The position numbers were made by a program, and so were the translations under genes. From Warburgia ugandensis (Eukaryota > Streptophyta > Magnoliopsida > Canellales > Canellaceae), in assembly GCA_035236585.1 (NCBI GenBank), contig CP141128.1:25697618-25761617 (forward strand): a stretch of 64,000 nt of DNA, in the 5' to 3' direction. Shown here piece by piece: positions 23,548 through 34,363 of this stretch (the stretch's first letter is position 1; each line of letters opens with the position of its first letter). The notes below the pieces were generated by a model. The model was not told the origin of the DNA, ran no database searches, and worked only from the letters and a program-made list of their open reading frames with translations.

Positions 23548-26210
23548 TGACAAGTTTTCAAATTTGTATAAAAAGTACCAAATTACTAGTCCATAAGTTA
23601 TAAAATATAGTGTTAATTTAAGGGTTTTTTTAAATTTTGTAACACATGCATTTCTGACCAAATAATTCAAAAGTTTAACGTTTTGTAGGTTAAGGAGATA
23701 ATCCACAATAAATATGTGAATGATCATAATTTTCTAGGAATTAATTATGGTTTTTCATCTTTTATAGGTATTGAGAAGGTAATCCAAAGACCGAGGTTAA
23801 TCAACATAAGAATTGAAGCCATTCATGAGGCTTCCTAATCGATCTAAGAAACCTAAGCAAGCTAAAGCCTAAATGTCATCAATCCAAGTTGTGATGAAGG
23901 TTCAAGGCTATCCTAGGGAAAGTAAAGAAGTAATTGGAGAAGTAAAAGTTGATTAGATATGGACCCAACCCTAAGCCTTGAATTTCCACCACCATTGCAT
24001 GAGAGCCATTCAACCACCTTAGCCATATAAGCCATGGAAAAGGGTGATAAAAATTATGAGCTACTCAAGGCTTGAAGTCAAGCTTAAAAACCAAGCAGTG
24101 AAGCAACTTAAGCCACTAATGAATGAGCCATCAAAGTGATCCATCAAGCCAAGGAGGGGTACCACATAGAACCACATGATTGGAGCATTAATTCAAGCAA
24201 CTTTCCTATATAAAAAGTGTGATTTATAAGGTATTTTTAGAGATAATTATAAAAAGCAAGATGATCATGCTTTACGAGATCCACAAAGAGAGAAAACTCC
24301 ACCTTCCTAATCCATTTCCAAACCACAATCCACCATTTACCCTAGGTTCCACATTTAACTTAGGGATGGAGCCAACTTCCTAGAAGAGGACACCCCCTGC
24401 ATGGTTGGTAAAATTCAATTCATTTGTAATTAGGAAACCCATATCTAAGTCCACTCAAAGCACATAAAACCCAATGTTTTTCTCCATCCTTTCTCACATT
24501 TTTATTCTTCTTTCCTCTATTTTTCCACCAGCCAATCAAGGTTCAATTAGAAGGGCAAGAGCTCCACTTACCTAACAAGGAAAAAGATGCATCAACCCCT
24601 TCTAAATTAGGAAACCAGCCAGCCATTTCTCTTTCTTACCTCACCATGCTTACCTCACTCTTCACCTAAACTTTCTCATTCAAAAACCTTGATCTAGATC
24701 TACTTCACTCCTTAATTCAACCCTTGCCTCAGTTAGAAATCAAAGCATTTATAAATCTCCCATGGTTCGAACCTTTTTTCCTAAGTAGAAGTTGTGTGAG
24801 ACAACTTTGAAATCAAGCTCTCCTTTGCTACTTAGTTGTTGCTGGAATTTGGAACTTCTTGTTGTTATTTTCTCTTCAATTTTGGTTATTAGTTTGCTTT
24901 TATTGTTTTAGTTTCCAGGCCTTAATTTTCCATTGTTTTGCTTTCAAGTTTACACTTTTCTTTCCATATAAATTTCCCTTTGTTCTTTATATCAATTCCA
25001 CCAGTTTTTCTTTGTTATTCACTCAAGACTTAAATTTGCTCTTCTATGGTAGTGACAATCAAGAGAAAAGCTTGCTTAGAACCTTGAATTTCTCACTTGA
25101 AATTCATGTTTTTTTCTTATGTTTGCCCTTAGTTTTAGGTCCACTTTCCATATTTAGTTCATCATTTCAGCCATCTTCTGTCTTGAATTCCTTTGGGATA
25201 TCTTTGAATTTTAGCTTACTCTAGTTTATGATCATTATATTGAAGTTATGTTGTTGTTTAGATTAGGATTTAGGCCATAGTTTATTGTGCACTTTTTGAA
25301 AATAGTACATGTATTATGTACAAGAATTTTGGTGTAATGTGATGTTGATTTAATAAAGTTCCTTGAGGTTTCTTATAATGGAATGTTTCTTTCATCAATG
25401 TACTTTAGATTTGGGTTTTTTACATCCATAAAAGTTGTGGTTTTGATTTCTTTCTTATGCTTGAATTGTTTGATGTTCTTATGCAGTTGAAATCTGGAAT
25501 TTTTCTCTCCTTAACTTTGTGCTTTGTTTCCAACCATCTAAACATTGTTTCTTATTGAATCATTAGGAATCCATTTAGCTTTTCATGTTATTTATTAGAT
25601 CCAAGGTCTATTAATTAGTTACATGATAGTTCACTTTAAATACATCAATTTTGGTCATTTTTGGTACCATGCGCACCATCCATGGACCATGCACATGGTA
25701 CTAGTTTGAATTACCTTTTTCTTATTTAATTTAGTTGCACAGTCTTGATAGTAATTATTAATTAAGTCATTTGAATATTATTTTAGATTTAGAAAGTTTC
25801 TTTTTTGAATTTTAGCAAGTTTTATTTTTTGTACGTTTAAGGTTAGGTGTTAATTTAGGAAAGTTTCTAATTTGAGACATTTCCTTAAGATTAGTTGCCT
25901 AGTTTGATTCATTCTAATTTAGCATTAATTATTTTACTTTAAATACATATCACTAAGGTTATTTTCAATGCCTAGTCTTGTTTTTTAATAAGTTTTTTTG
26001 AAGTTTAGTTTCTAATTTCATGCATGTTTCCATTTCATGTTACTTTAAATTCCAAGTTTGATCACAACTCTTTCTCAATGGCTGAAGTTAATTGATCTAA
26101 ATAGAATCTAATCTATTAAAAATTTGTGAGATTCCTCATGGTACCAACTTTTCTTATGTGAATATACTACATTGATTTGTACGCTTGCACCTAATTTTAA
26201 AGCTACACCA
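23548..26210 (+). repeat. Complete Athila-like LTR shared by A2 and A3
   Basis: 2,663 bp, starting TGACAAG after a polypurine tract and ending TTTTAAAGCTACACCA. Left of it lies the 3' region of A2. Right of it are a degenerate primer-binding site and the A3 leader. It therefore serves both as the 3' LTR of A2 and as the 5' LTR of A3. The end region has ATACTACATTG...TTGCACC, conserved in the copies at 5630-5678 and 62525-62573. The 121-aa open stretch at 24859-25224 is F/L-rich translation of T-rich LTR sequence and is not a gene. Confidence 0.88.
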
Positions 26211-26476
26211 TGTTCTTAGCACTGTTACATGGGAATCACAATAGATTCGTGATTAGACCTTTATTTAGATTATTTATCTTTACCCGTAGTTTTAGGTAGC
26301 ATTAGATTAGGATTTTTTCTCAGAATTTTCTTATTTTCCTAATTTCTCATAAGTTGATCTATTTTACATGTTTTGTGTGAGGGGAATTTGGCAAAAGGAG
26401 TGGCACTAATCCTGTGGGCCGAAGCTTCATCAAATTTGATTGCTTTCTTAGATTAGGGTTTTTTCTTTTGAGTAAA
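26211..26476 (+). other. A3 5' leader, left part
   Basis: Sequence between the LTR end and the E1 insertion. It holds the degenerate primer site and then T-rich leader. It ends in GTAAA (26472-26476), the left copy of the E1 target duplication. The leader resumes at 50696. Confidence 0.75.
26217..26234 (+). promoter_or_regulatory. Degenerate Athila-type primer-binding site
   Basis: TAGCACTGTTACATGGGA lines up with the Athila-type tRNA-Asp primer site TGGCGCCGTTGCCGGGGA at 12 of 18 positions. Four of the six changes are G-to-A or C-to-T, as expected from decay of methylated cytosines. It starts 6 bp after the LTR. Confidence 0.55.
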
Positions 26477-27070
26477 TGTAATAACCCTAATTTTTATAAT
26501 TGATTGAGAAAAATCAATAAAGTTTGAGTTTTAGATATGTCGGGCTGAAATATTAGGGTTATTTAGAATATACTTTTTATAAAAGTATAATCAAATAATA
26601 ATACATGTAAAATTGAAATTAAACTTAGCAAACCCTTCAAAATGACTATAAGCACGACAAATTCTGAATTCGGATGAAAAATCCTTAAGTTTCTTCATTT
26701 CTTGGACAAAAGGGTAAAATAGTAATTTTACCCAAAAATAAAATCTCCCAAAAATCAAAACATGAGACATCAAATTTAGAATGTATTGAGAAATACAAAT
26801 CCACACCACTAAGTACACTCAAATCCGAGATCATGGGAATAAAACCCAAAATTTTGTACATAAATGGCAAAACGGTCATTTTACGCCATGTGAGGCCCAC
26901 ATGGAGCCTACAAGGGACCCAAAAACGAATCATATGAGCAGCCCACGTGAATTCATGGGTTAACAAACACCATATAGTCTTGGGGAAGAAAAATGGAGCA
27001 TGGGAGACTTTCATGCCATTTAATAATAAAAAGTTAAATATTATAATCATGAAAAAATGACCAAAATGCC

Positions 27071-27078
27071 TATAAATA
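27071..27078 (+). promoter_or_regulatory. TATA box of the E1 5' LTR
   Basis: TATAAATA within GCCTATAAATACAACC, 594 bp from the LTR start. The 3' LTR has TATACATA here (46359), so that copy's promoter is probably weakened. Transcription would start about 30 bp downstream, leaving around 4.2 kb of LTR in the RNA. Confidence 0.75.
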
Positions 27079-27719
27079 CAACCCCAAAAACCCTAAAAAA
27101 ATGCTCAAAAAATCTCCACAAATTTTTCTTCACTCTCCCTAAAAAATTAGACCTAGATCCCTCCCCAAAAAATCCAAAATTTCTAAGAGATATCTCTCTT
27201 TTCAATTTCTTTTTACTTTTTAGATTGGAACAAGAGACCTAAAATCAATTAGGCACTCTGTTTCAGATCTAATTTCATCAATTCCACCATCCAAAACTTC
27301 CCACCATATCTATTCTACAAAATCCCTAAAGAAATTTCAAGATCCAACGGTTCAAACAACGAAAATTTGCAAGAAAGGTAGATCTTAGGCCATATCTTCA
27401 TCAACAAGGTATTCTTTTTAAATTGGGCATATAACTAAGGTTTTTTCTCAATCAGGTAGGTGGAAATACTTTCTATAGATGTTTAATACTATTTTATGTA
27501 ATTTTTAGTTTACTGTAATTTATTTTGGTAATAAAAAGGTAAAAATAAAGTAAACACCAGAACCCTTAATTTAGGATGATAAAGTGCTCAGATGAAAATT
27601 CTGACTACACCAATCGATTCAGAATGGTCCAAAACCCCTAGGGTAGAATTTTCACAATGATCAGAGACGTTTTGGCTCCTCAATTGAGAGAGTATTGATT
27701 GGACGGTCTAGAATGTACA

Positions 27720-28050
27720 GTCCGATCTTCGGACCTAACGGGGCCCAAAACACACACGTGACGTATTGTCGGAAACAGCACATACAAAAACATTCCGCGC
27801 GTGCGCTACGGGTGGGACGTCATCCCAAGTGAGACAAAGACGCACCCGTCAAACCCACGAGCGGACGCGCCAGATGATAGTCTTCTTTACATGTGCGTAG
27901 ACGATGAACGTCCCGCTCTTCCCGTCCGCGACTGTGGATGCCCCTTGAGGGCACTTCCTTAGTTCATCCCAACAGATGCACCCCACGAACTGTGTGCGTT
28001 CAGCCCTACAAATCTGGCCATCCGTTCCTTGGGCCCAGATCAAATCAAGG
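27720..28050 (+). other. CpG-rich block in the E1 5' LTR
   Basis: GC- and CpG-dense segment with words such as GCGGACGCGCC and CCCGTCCGCG, in contrast to the AT-rich, CpG-poor surroundings. The same block is found at 46985-47345 (3' LTR) and, reversed, at 8560-8880 (S1). Open frames through it (for example 27849-28043) are not conserved. Confidence 0.75.
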
Positions 28051-30429
28051 CGCTAGGAAGGACTGTGAACTTCCAAATCACATTCTAGAGTCATCTAAAC
28101 TCCAAATTGAGATCGGAAAGAAGCTATGGAAAGCTTGAAACCTCTATTTTCTGATGAAATGATCAAATGAACATAATATTTAGTAAAAAATTTCTGTATT
28201 AAAGAAACAAGTTTCCAATTACCTAGATCTTGAAGATCTGAGATGATCAGATATTAAAAATATGTTTTAATAATGATATACTATTGAAATAAAGTGATAT
28301 ATATGGTTTATTTGGACACATATGAGATATATTAAGGGATCTACCCATTATGGTTGAAAAACCCTAAAAATACAAAGGGACCCACTTGATCAATGAGATC
28401 AAGTGTGATCAAATCCTTGGGATGCATAAAATGAATGTTGATATAATGAAATCTAAGAAATCATGGATGGATTATGACAAAAATGGATCAATATGATCTT
28501 TGGACCTTAATAAAGAAAATGCCCTAAATATAACTAATACCCTTAATCAAAGGAAAAGATCTAAGATCTAATGGTTAGATCATAAGTAAAGCTTTCTAAA
28601 AATGTTAATGTAATTAGTTTCATTTTATATAATAGCATTTTAAATATTATTGTGTTATAAAGCATGCTAGTATAACATTTAGACTTTAGCATGATATGTG
28701 ATTTCATTGTTATCCTAAGGTGCTAGATTTAATTATCTTAGGGTCACTTTAGTATCATTTGATGCCATTCAAACTTAGGACCATGCTATAATTTCATATA
28801 AGTTTATACTATAGTATGAGATTATACCTTATGTTCATGTTAGTTTAAATTGAGTTATTAAGTTATATTAGTTGGAAATCATGTTAGAGTAATTTTAAGT
28901 ACCTTGCTTCATTATCATTAAATGTTAAATTATGTAGTTTTATGCTTTGAATTTATAATTCATTTATGGTTAAATGTTATTAGTAGATCTACTTGTTATG
29001 AGATAAAGAGCATAAAACATCAAAAATGTAATCTAATGAGAAAGTAGAGTTTCATGACACAAATAAGAATGGAGTACTTTGGACTTAATTAGTAAGGGCT
29101 ATAGTTAGTGGGACAATATAAGGATTATCAAATCCTTGGCCCAAACATGCTTATAGGAACCTTATGAAAGGTTGAGCTATGGTCATTCTAGTGAATGATG
29201 AACTAAGTGGTTAAGGGGGTTATCTAATAGAGCCTCACTCTTCTCCTACCTTCTGTTGACGTTTGTGAGGTCTAAACGCCTCCTTACATGAGGATTGAAG
29301 TAACCACTTTGTGTTCACCATTCAGCTAGTAAGCCTTAGCCAATTGGAAATAAGAGGAGCAGTCTAGATTTAGGCTTGATTAAGTTACCTTCAACCAACA
29401 CATTAACTGGTTGAATAATAATAATAAGAGCATAAAAGGTTAGTAAATTACCTAACCCTAATAAAAACAGTAAGTAAGATAAGGATGATCAAACAAGATC
29501 CATTAGATCTTGGATGATCAAGAACAATCAGAATAAGAATACTATATTGTACTTAGTATGCATGTTTATTAATATGCTTGTTATAGTTCATTATATTAGA
29601 TAATCCAAACCCTTCATCAAAGATGATTTAAGGAAGAAAACCAAGATCATCCTCCTTAAGGATGATCCAATAACTGAACTTGGATCAAAGAAGAACTAGA
29701 TGATAGAAGATCTAGGACCTTGATCTTTATCAACATGTATAGATTGTCAATCAATGGATCTATGAAAGATCAAGATCAAGGAGATGGACATACAAAGACT
29801 TAGAGAGATAGAAAAACACTTAGATATGAATGATCTAAAGATCATTCTAAACATCAGATCTACTGATCAATAGGATTGTTCATAATTTATATATTGACAA
29901 TATGTATGGATGTACAGATTACATACATCAGTCAGGATCATGGAAGATTGGGGAAAAGAGATCAATCCTTAAAGGTAGGAGGATTTGATGAATGCATTTA
30001 CATGAGATATATATGATTGTACTCATGATCTTATGTTGACAAGAGTAATGTTAATACCTGTATTAAATCTCTTGAAAACCTTATGAGCCAACCAAACACA
30101 TATAAGATGGTTAGGGACTAAACTATAAGTGAATAGGGAACTAGAAAATATTTCAGCCCTAAGTAAATAGACATATGGTCTGATACATATGAAATCTATT
30201 TTACATACAAGCTTGGAGGCTTATGAGTTTGTTTTAATAGGCATAAGCCTAGGGTGATGTTATTGCTAGAGGAGTTATGAGGGTTTGGCCACCCGCTCAT
30301 TGAAATTTGATGATATGATGATACCTTGCCCAATGAGAGGCTAAAAGTCGGGTGGTGGTAAATATGGGAAGGCCACCATTGTGAAAGTATTGCCCCCCCA
30401 TACTGGCAGTGACATAATATTTTCCACTG

Positions 30430-30438
30430 TGGTATCAG
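30430..30438 (+). other. Internal primer-site-like motif in the E1 LTR
   Basis: TGGTATCAG, equal to the first 9 bases of the primer site, sits between the arms CCACTG and CAGTGG. In S2 the match to the true LTR/primer-site junction grows to 15 bases (56612-56626). See findings. Confidence 0.55.
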
Positions 30439-30856
30439 TGGTGAACAGGGCAGTTATCCGAGCGCGCTAGTACAGATCAGACTGCAACATAGCAACCAGT
30501 CTAATTATTTTGCACTATGATGCATATGAGAATAGGCATAGTGAAATGTCTTATGTTGTAGCATAATGAAATGCTAGATAATTGTATATTACCAATATTT
30601 CCCAAGAAGGGAAATTCCCAGTATAAGATTAGTTGTAATACTAAATTCTCAAAATGAAGAGAATTGATCAGCTTAGTTGGGAATGATATTTGACTATTTT
30701 CACAAATTTAACTAGTTTACCCATGAAGGGTATGTATGTATATATATATACATAACTTACAAAGTAAAGAGTATGTTTAAGGATAATGGGATTATAAAGG
30801 ATTGGAATTACATGGTCAATGTTATGTTTCTTGAATCCCCTACCAAGCATTGCTTG

Positions 30857-30887
30857 CTGAGATATTGTACTTATTGCAATATCTCAG
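30857..30887 (+). other. Conserved LTR hairpin, E1 5' copy
   Basis: CTGAGATATTG and CAATATCTCAG pair perfectly (11 bp) around a 9-nt loop, about 200 bp before the AATAAA signal. The 3' LTR has the same at 50255-50285. Confidence 0.8.
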
Positions 30888-31087
30888 ATATAGGGAAGGA
30901 GAGTTAGGAGCTGAAGACGATAGAAGACTTGAAGAGAATAATCTTCAAGGTATACCCTTGAAGACATGTATTTCTCTTTGTTGAGAGTTTTATTGTATGG
31001 TAAGCTTGAGTTTTGGATTATGTAATTTGGACAAGTACTGTAATAGATTTGATTGTACTGTGAACCACTGGATGGATCTTGGAGTTT

Positions 31088-31093
31088 AATAAA
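31088..31093 (+). promoter_or_regulatory. Poly(A) signal of the E1 5' LTR
   Basis: AATAAA in TTTAATAAAAGTATATT, about 200 bp before the LTR end. Identical in the 3' LTR at 50486-50491. The position fits cleavage inside the last 200 bp of the LTR. Confidence 0.6.
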
Positions 31094-31294
31094 AGTATAT
31101 TCCTTCAATGGAATTTTATTTTGTACACAAATTGTACTTATGTTATGTATGAAGTGGTGACTTGGGTTTTTAAAACAAGTTCTATGGAAAAGAATTTCAG
31201 CTGGTTTGTTTTGCGAAAAAATTTTACACTCTTAAGGGCTCTGCCTTTCAAAATACCTTACAAATCATGTTACAAAAACCCAGGTCATCACAGT

Positions 31295-31306
31295 TGGTAT
31301 CAGAGC
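31295..31306 (+). promoter_or_regulatory. E1 primer-binding site (tRNA-iMet)
   Basis: TGGTATCAGAGC two bases after the LTR end is the exact complement of the 3' end of plant initiator tRNA-Met, the usual chromovirus primer. E2 has the same at 34226. Confidence 0.95.
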
Positions 31307-31422
31307 GATTCATCCAGTCATAGTACAGTACAAATATGTCCAAAGGAGAGATTATAATCCAAGTCTAGATTAAGATATGAGTAGTTGTATGGAGGACTGA
31401 TAGAATTTTGGTTTATTAACAG

Positions 31423-31621
31423 ATGGCACCAAATAAAGTCACAAGGTAGATAGCTCAAAATACTCGAGAAGACAATATGGAGAGAGTAACCATGAGTAAT
31501 ATGGAAGAGATGATGACAAGGATGTTAAGGAACCTCCTTCCTCACCTACAACAACCCCAAGGTTCATCACCTCCTATAGAAATACCAAGTACACAGGCTC
31601 AGGCTCAGGCTCAGCCTGAGG
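31423..31621 (+). pseudogene. E1 gag, N-terminal part before the E2 insertion
   Basis: ATG at 31423 opens MAPNKVTR and then meets TAG at 31447. The frame runs on through EDNMERVTMSNMEEM and a Q/A-rich tail (TQAQAQAQPE) to 31621. There E2 inserted with TGAGG duplicated (31617-31621 and 41415-41419). If E2 is removed, the single base left at 31621 joins TG at 41420-41421 as one codon and the frame continues unbroken into 41422. This is direct proof that the two parts were one gene. Confidence 0.85.
31604..31620 (+). repeat. Perfect inverted repeat at the E2 target site
   Basis: CTCAGGCT-C-AGCCTGAG, made by the last units of a short CAGGCT repeat. The E2 target duplication overlaps its right arm. 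Confidence 0.9.
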
Positions 31622-31936
31622 TGTAATGACTATAATTTTGTAATATTGAAATTCCAAGTTTAGCAATGAAAAGATCAGTTTTTGAAGATAAGGGCATTTT
31701 AGTCATTTCACTATTCACCTTGACTGAACCCAGGAATTTGGTCCTAAAAATGGTTCCATTAGATGCGTCTCAGAAAATGGAATCCAACGAGACCAAAATC
31801 ACCCAAAACGGAGTTAAAATGAGCAAGTTATGGCCCTTTGAAGTTCAGGGGCAAAACTATAAATTTTACAAAAACGGTTTAACCTGCAAAACACAGGAAC
31901 CCGTTTTGATAGGGCACCCCTTCATCTTCAACCTCT

Positions 31937-32038
31937 AGAGGGTTCTAGAATGGCGGTGATTGGAGGAGATATCACCGCCATTGTGGAGGTTTCTCCACCG
32001 CCATTCAAAGGCAGTGAGAGCCCCCTCTAGAACCCTCT
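31937..32038 (+). repeat. Nested inverted repeats upstream of the E2 TATA box
   Basis: Outer arms AGAGGGTTCTAGA (31937-31949) and TCTAGAACCCTCT (32026-32038) are perfect complements. Inside, ATGGCGGTGAT (31950-31960) pairs with ATCACCGCCAT (31971-31981). Alternatively GAATGGCGGTG (31948-31958) pairs with CACCGCCATTC (31996-32006). The 3' LTR copy (about 39127-39233) has several mutations in these arms. Confidence 0.9.
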
Positions 32039-32045
32039 CTTAGCT

Positions 32046-32055
32046 CTATAAATAG
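32046..32055 (+). promoter_or_regulatory. Palindromic TATA box of the E2 5' LTR
   Basis: CTATAAATAG lies in AGCTCTAT-AA-ATAGAGCT, an 8-bp perfect inverted repeat. It begins 8 bp after the inverted-repeat cluster. The 3' LTR keeps the TATA box (39237-39246) but has one arm mismatch. Confidence 0.8.
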
Positions 32056-32379
32056 AGCTCTTGGGTGCCTCTAATGGCAGCCCAAAACGTTGGAGAAAAC
32101 CCGTCGTGGAGTAGTGACCTAGAGGGAAAACAAGGAAAAAAACCCAACAACAAGCCAGGTATGCCCAAGATCCCTCAAATCCCATCTCCCCCATAGTTCC
32201 AAGGTCAATTTTCCTAGGTTTTTGCATGAAAAACCATGCAAAACGGAGCCCAGGAGAGCCACCAAGGACCCAAGGACATTCCCTGGGCCACACTGGTTCG
32301 ATAGGGTCGAACCAGGGTGTCCTGAGGATGCCCCAGTTCCCCAACAAGCAGGACGTTCCAGTCAGAACGTCCCATGTGG

Positions 32380-32600
32380 TTCCCGTTAGAAAAACCAAAC
32401 GGGAGCGTCCAGGGACGCGCTCACAAAAGAGACTGTCGGGCGGAAAACCCGACGCATTTGCAGACGAGCCCACTGAGGCGCACACCACAGATGCATAGTG
32501 TGCTAGTAGTGCATCATTTTTTTTGGTTCCTTAAGGAAGCCGAGGCGCACGTCGCAGACGCGCAGCGCCCTAGCATTCCGTCTTTTTATTTTTAAGACTC
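32380..32600 (+). other. CpG-rich block in the E2 5' LTR
   Basis: Dense in CG words (GGAGCGTCCAGGGACGCGC, ACGCGCAGCGCC), about 350 bp downstream of the TATA box. The matching block at about 39540-39780 has lost several CpGs to TG or CA. Confidence 0.75.
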
Positions 32601-33852
32601 CTATGTACATACGACACTAAAACGCTTATAACTTGAGATCTAGAGCTCCGATTGAGGCGCCGCAAAAGGCATTGTGTCCGTGTCGACATTGAGAACACAT
32701 CCAATTGATAAAATCCCTGATCAAGGCCCAATCAAAGGTGGGAATGACCCTTAGAATAGGATGGTGGCGCGTGGCCACTAGAACTTTGGAAAACTGAGGA
32801 CACCAAGGCCCAATTAGGACCTTAGGACACCCATAGGCATAGGGATGGACCCCTAATGCCTAGGTAATAAGACCAATTACTCTAAAACCCATAAAAGATA
32901 GGCCAAACTAACCTTGATTCCCCAAACTATGATCAGGAGCGTCCGAGGACAAAAGGGTTAGCGCGGCCTAGCCAGGTAGGTGCTCTATCACTATTAGATT
33001 CTTTTAAAAAGAACTATTATTGTTTTAAGTATATAACTTGTTTAGCATTACATAATTCAGCATGCATGTCATAAATGCTTTGTACATAGACATGTTTTGT
33101 AAATGATTGCATATACATTATGCACATATATGTTTTGCAAACAAGTGCAAACATTGCATGATTTAAGTACTCGCAAAGATTGCATGTCCTTGAGGGTTGC
33201 TAAAAGACGCTGGAGTGCCGAGGGCCAGGCAGTTGTGAGGGACCGAAAGCGGACAAGTTTTGAAAAGAGGTTTTGGCTTATTTGATCTCATGTGATTTGG
33301 GCTAGTAAGCCCGTGGGTGCTATGCCGAGGAGTCTGGGTTGGCCACCCAGCTCTACCACCACTAGGTGGAATGGGTACCATGCCCAAAAATGGGCATGTC
33401 CCTATGTCGACTGCATGTGGTACAGGGGGCTACCATTGGTGTCACGGCACTGGGTCGATGTGTCATATGCCCCGTGGAGGCTATGACGCTATGTCCTCAG
33501 GTACCCGGGGACCACACGGCGGCGAGGTCGTGGGCATAGTTTGAACCCTATGGTTTGATGATTTATGTGCATTGCATATGGCATGATATATGGTTGGTCG
33601 ACCATACCATACTAGAGATCCATGAGTTGGACTCCATGAAGCATCTATTGCATATCATGATGTTATCATATATATGTATATGATACTTTCAATTTTAGAT
33701 TATGTGATCCTTTAAGTCATTAGTATTTCAGTTTGATAATGGATTCTTATATTGATATTGAGCTTGAGCATTTAGACATGCACATGTTTTGAAAGAGCAT
33801 ATGATTTTAAAACATCTCATGCATTATAAAACTAGTAGTGATAGGCTCCTAC

Positions 33853-33871
33853 TGAGTATAATATATACTCA
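33853..33871 (+). other. Conserved LTR hairpin, E2 5' copy
   Basis: TGAGTATA pairs with TATACTCA around ATA, preceded by CTAC and followed by CCCAATCC. The 3' LTR has it at 41044-41062 with loop GTA. Confidence 0.75.
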
Positions 33872-34225
33872 CCCAATCCTCAACATTTTTCAGACACCAA
33901 GTAAATACCTAAAGACAAGGAACGTTCGTGCTAGGAAGACACCCAGAGAAAGTGTAAGTAAGTAAACCCCTACCTTATCTTTCAATGTTACTTGGTTGTA
34001 GTTACTCTCTAATAGCTGGGGCTGTGACTAACACTTTCTTGGGAATAATATTGATTTAAACTTTGCCATGGCTAAATAATTTGAGAATGTGTTTTGACAC
34101 TCAGGGTTTTTATGAAAGATTGTTTTCCAAAAGAAAAAGATTTTTTATGCATCTCATACCTATAAAACAAGAGATCTCGCCTTTTTATAAAAATTGCATC
34201 ATATAAAAACCAGGGTCATGACAGT

Positions 34226-34237
34226 TGGTATCAGAGC
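34226..34237 (+). promoter_or_regulatory. E2 primer-binding site (tRNA-iMet)
   Basis: TGGTATCAGAGC two bases after the LTR end, identical to the E1 site. Confidence 0.95.
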
Positions 34238-34363
34238 ACGGTTTAACGTTAGTCACAGCCCAGTTATGAGGAGAATAACTTATAATCAAGTTTCATCCAT
34301 GAAAGGGTAAGGGGTAGTAGGATAACACAAACTGAGATTTGGTGAATTGCCTTGTGATTATAG

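Larger units (their letters stand above)
26477..31292 (+). repeat. E1 5' LTR (4,816 bp)
   Basis: Starts TGTAATAACCC and ends GTCATCACA. Parts in order: U3 of about 0.6 kb with TATA at 27071; a CpG-rich block at about 27720-28050; a long AT-rich, GATC-rich middle (about 28200-30000); a conserved block at 30280-30490 with TTGGCCACCCGCTC and TGGTATCAG; a (TA)n tract near 30728; a hairpin at 30857; and AATAAA at 31088. It lacks an 88-bp block present in the other copies. Over the last 452 bp I count about 25 differences from the 3' LTR. Confidence 0.95.
31622..34223 (+). repeat. E2 5' LTR (2,602 bp)
   Basis: Starts TGTAATGACTATAATTTTG and ends CAGGGTCATGACA. It contains nested inverted repeats at 31937-32038, a palindromic TATA box at 32046, a CpG-rich block at about 32380-32600, a block with GGGTTGGCCACCCAG at about 33327, and a hairpin at 33853. 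Long antisense or sense frames in the GC-rich part (for example 32027-32488) are not conserved in frame with the 3' LTR and are not called as genes. Confidence 0.95.

Noticed and set aside
24859-25224. 121-aa hydrophobic open frame, membrane-protein-like
   Set aside because: Translation of T-rich Athila-like LTR sequence, giving F/L/S-rich peptide. Not open in the other LTR copies.
26685-27050. Antisense open frame of 83-121 aa in the LTR U3, seen in S1 (9515-9802) and both E1 LTRs (26685-27050, 46041-46289)
   Set aside because: Shared descent explains the similarity. Replacements between copies are frequent and radical, ends differ, and the divergent S2 LTR has stops there. No domain is recognised.
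31295-31306. tRNA gene fragment at TGGTATCAGAGC
   Set aside because: Only the 12-base primer complement is present after an LTR; no tRNA cloverleaf is encoded.
32226-32595. Overlapping plus-strand frames in the E2 5' LTR, including WFPLEKPNGSV-type sequence
   Set aside because: Inside the LTR downstream of TATA, short, and disrupted in the 3' LTR by substitutions. No start context or domain.
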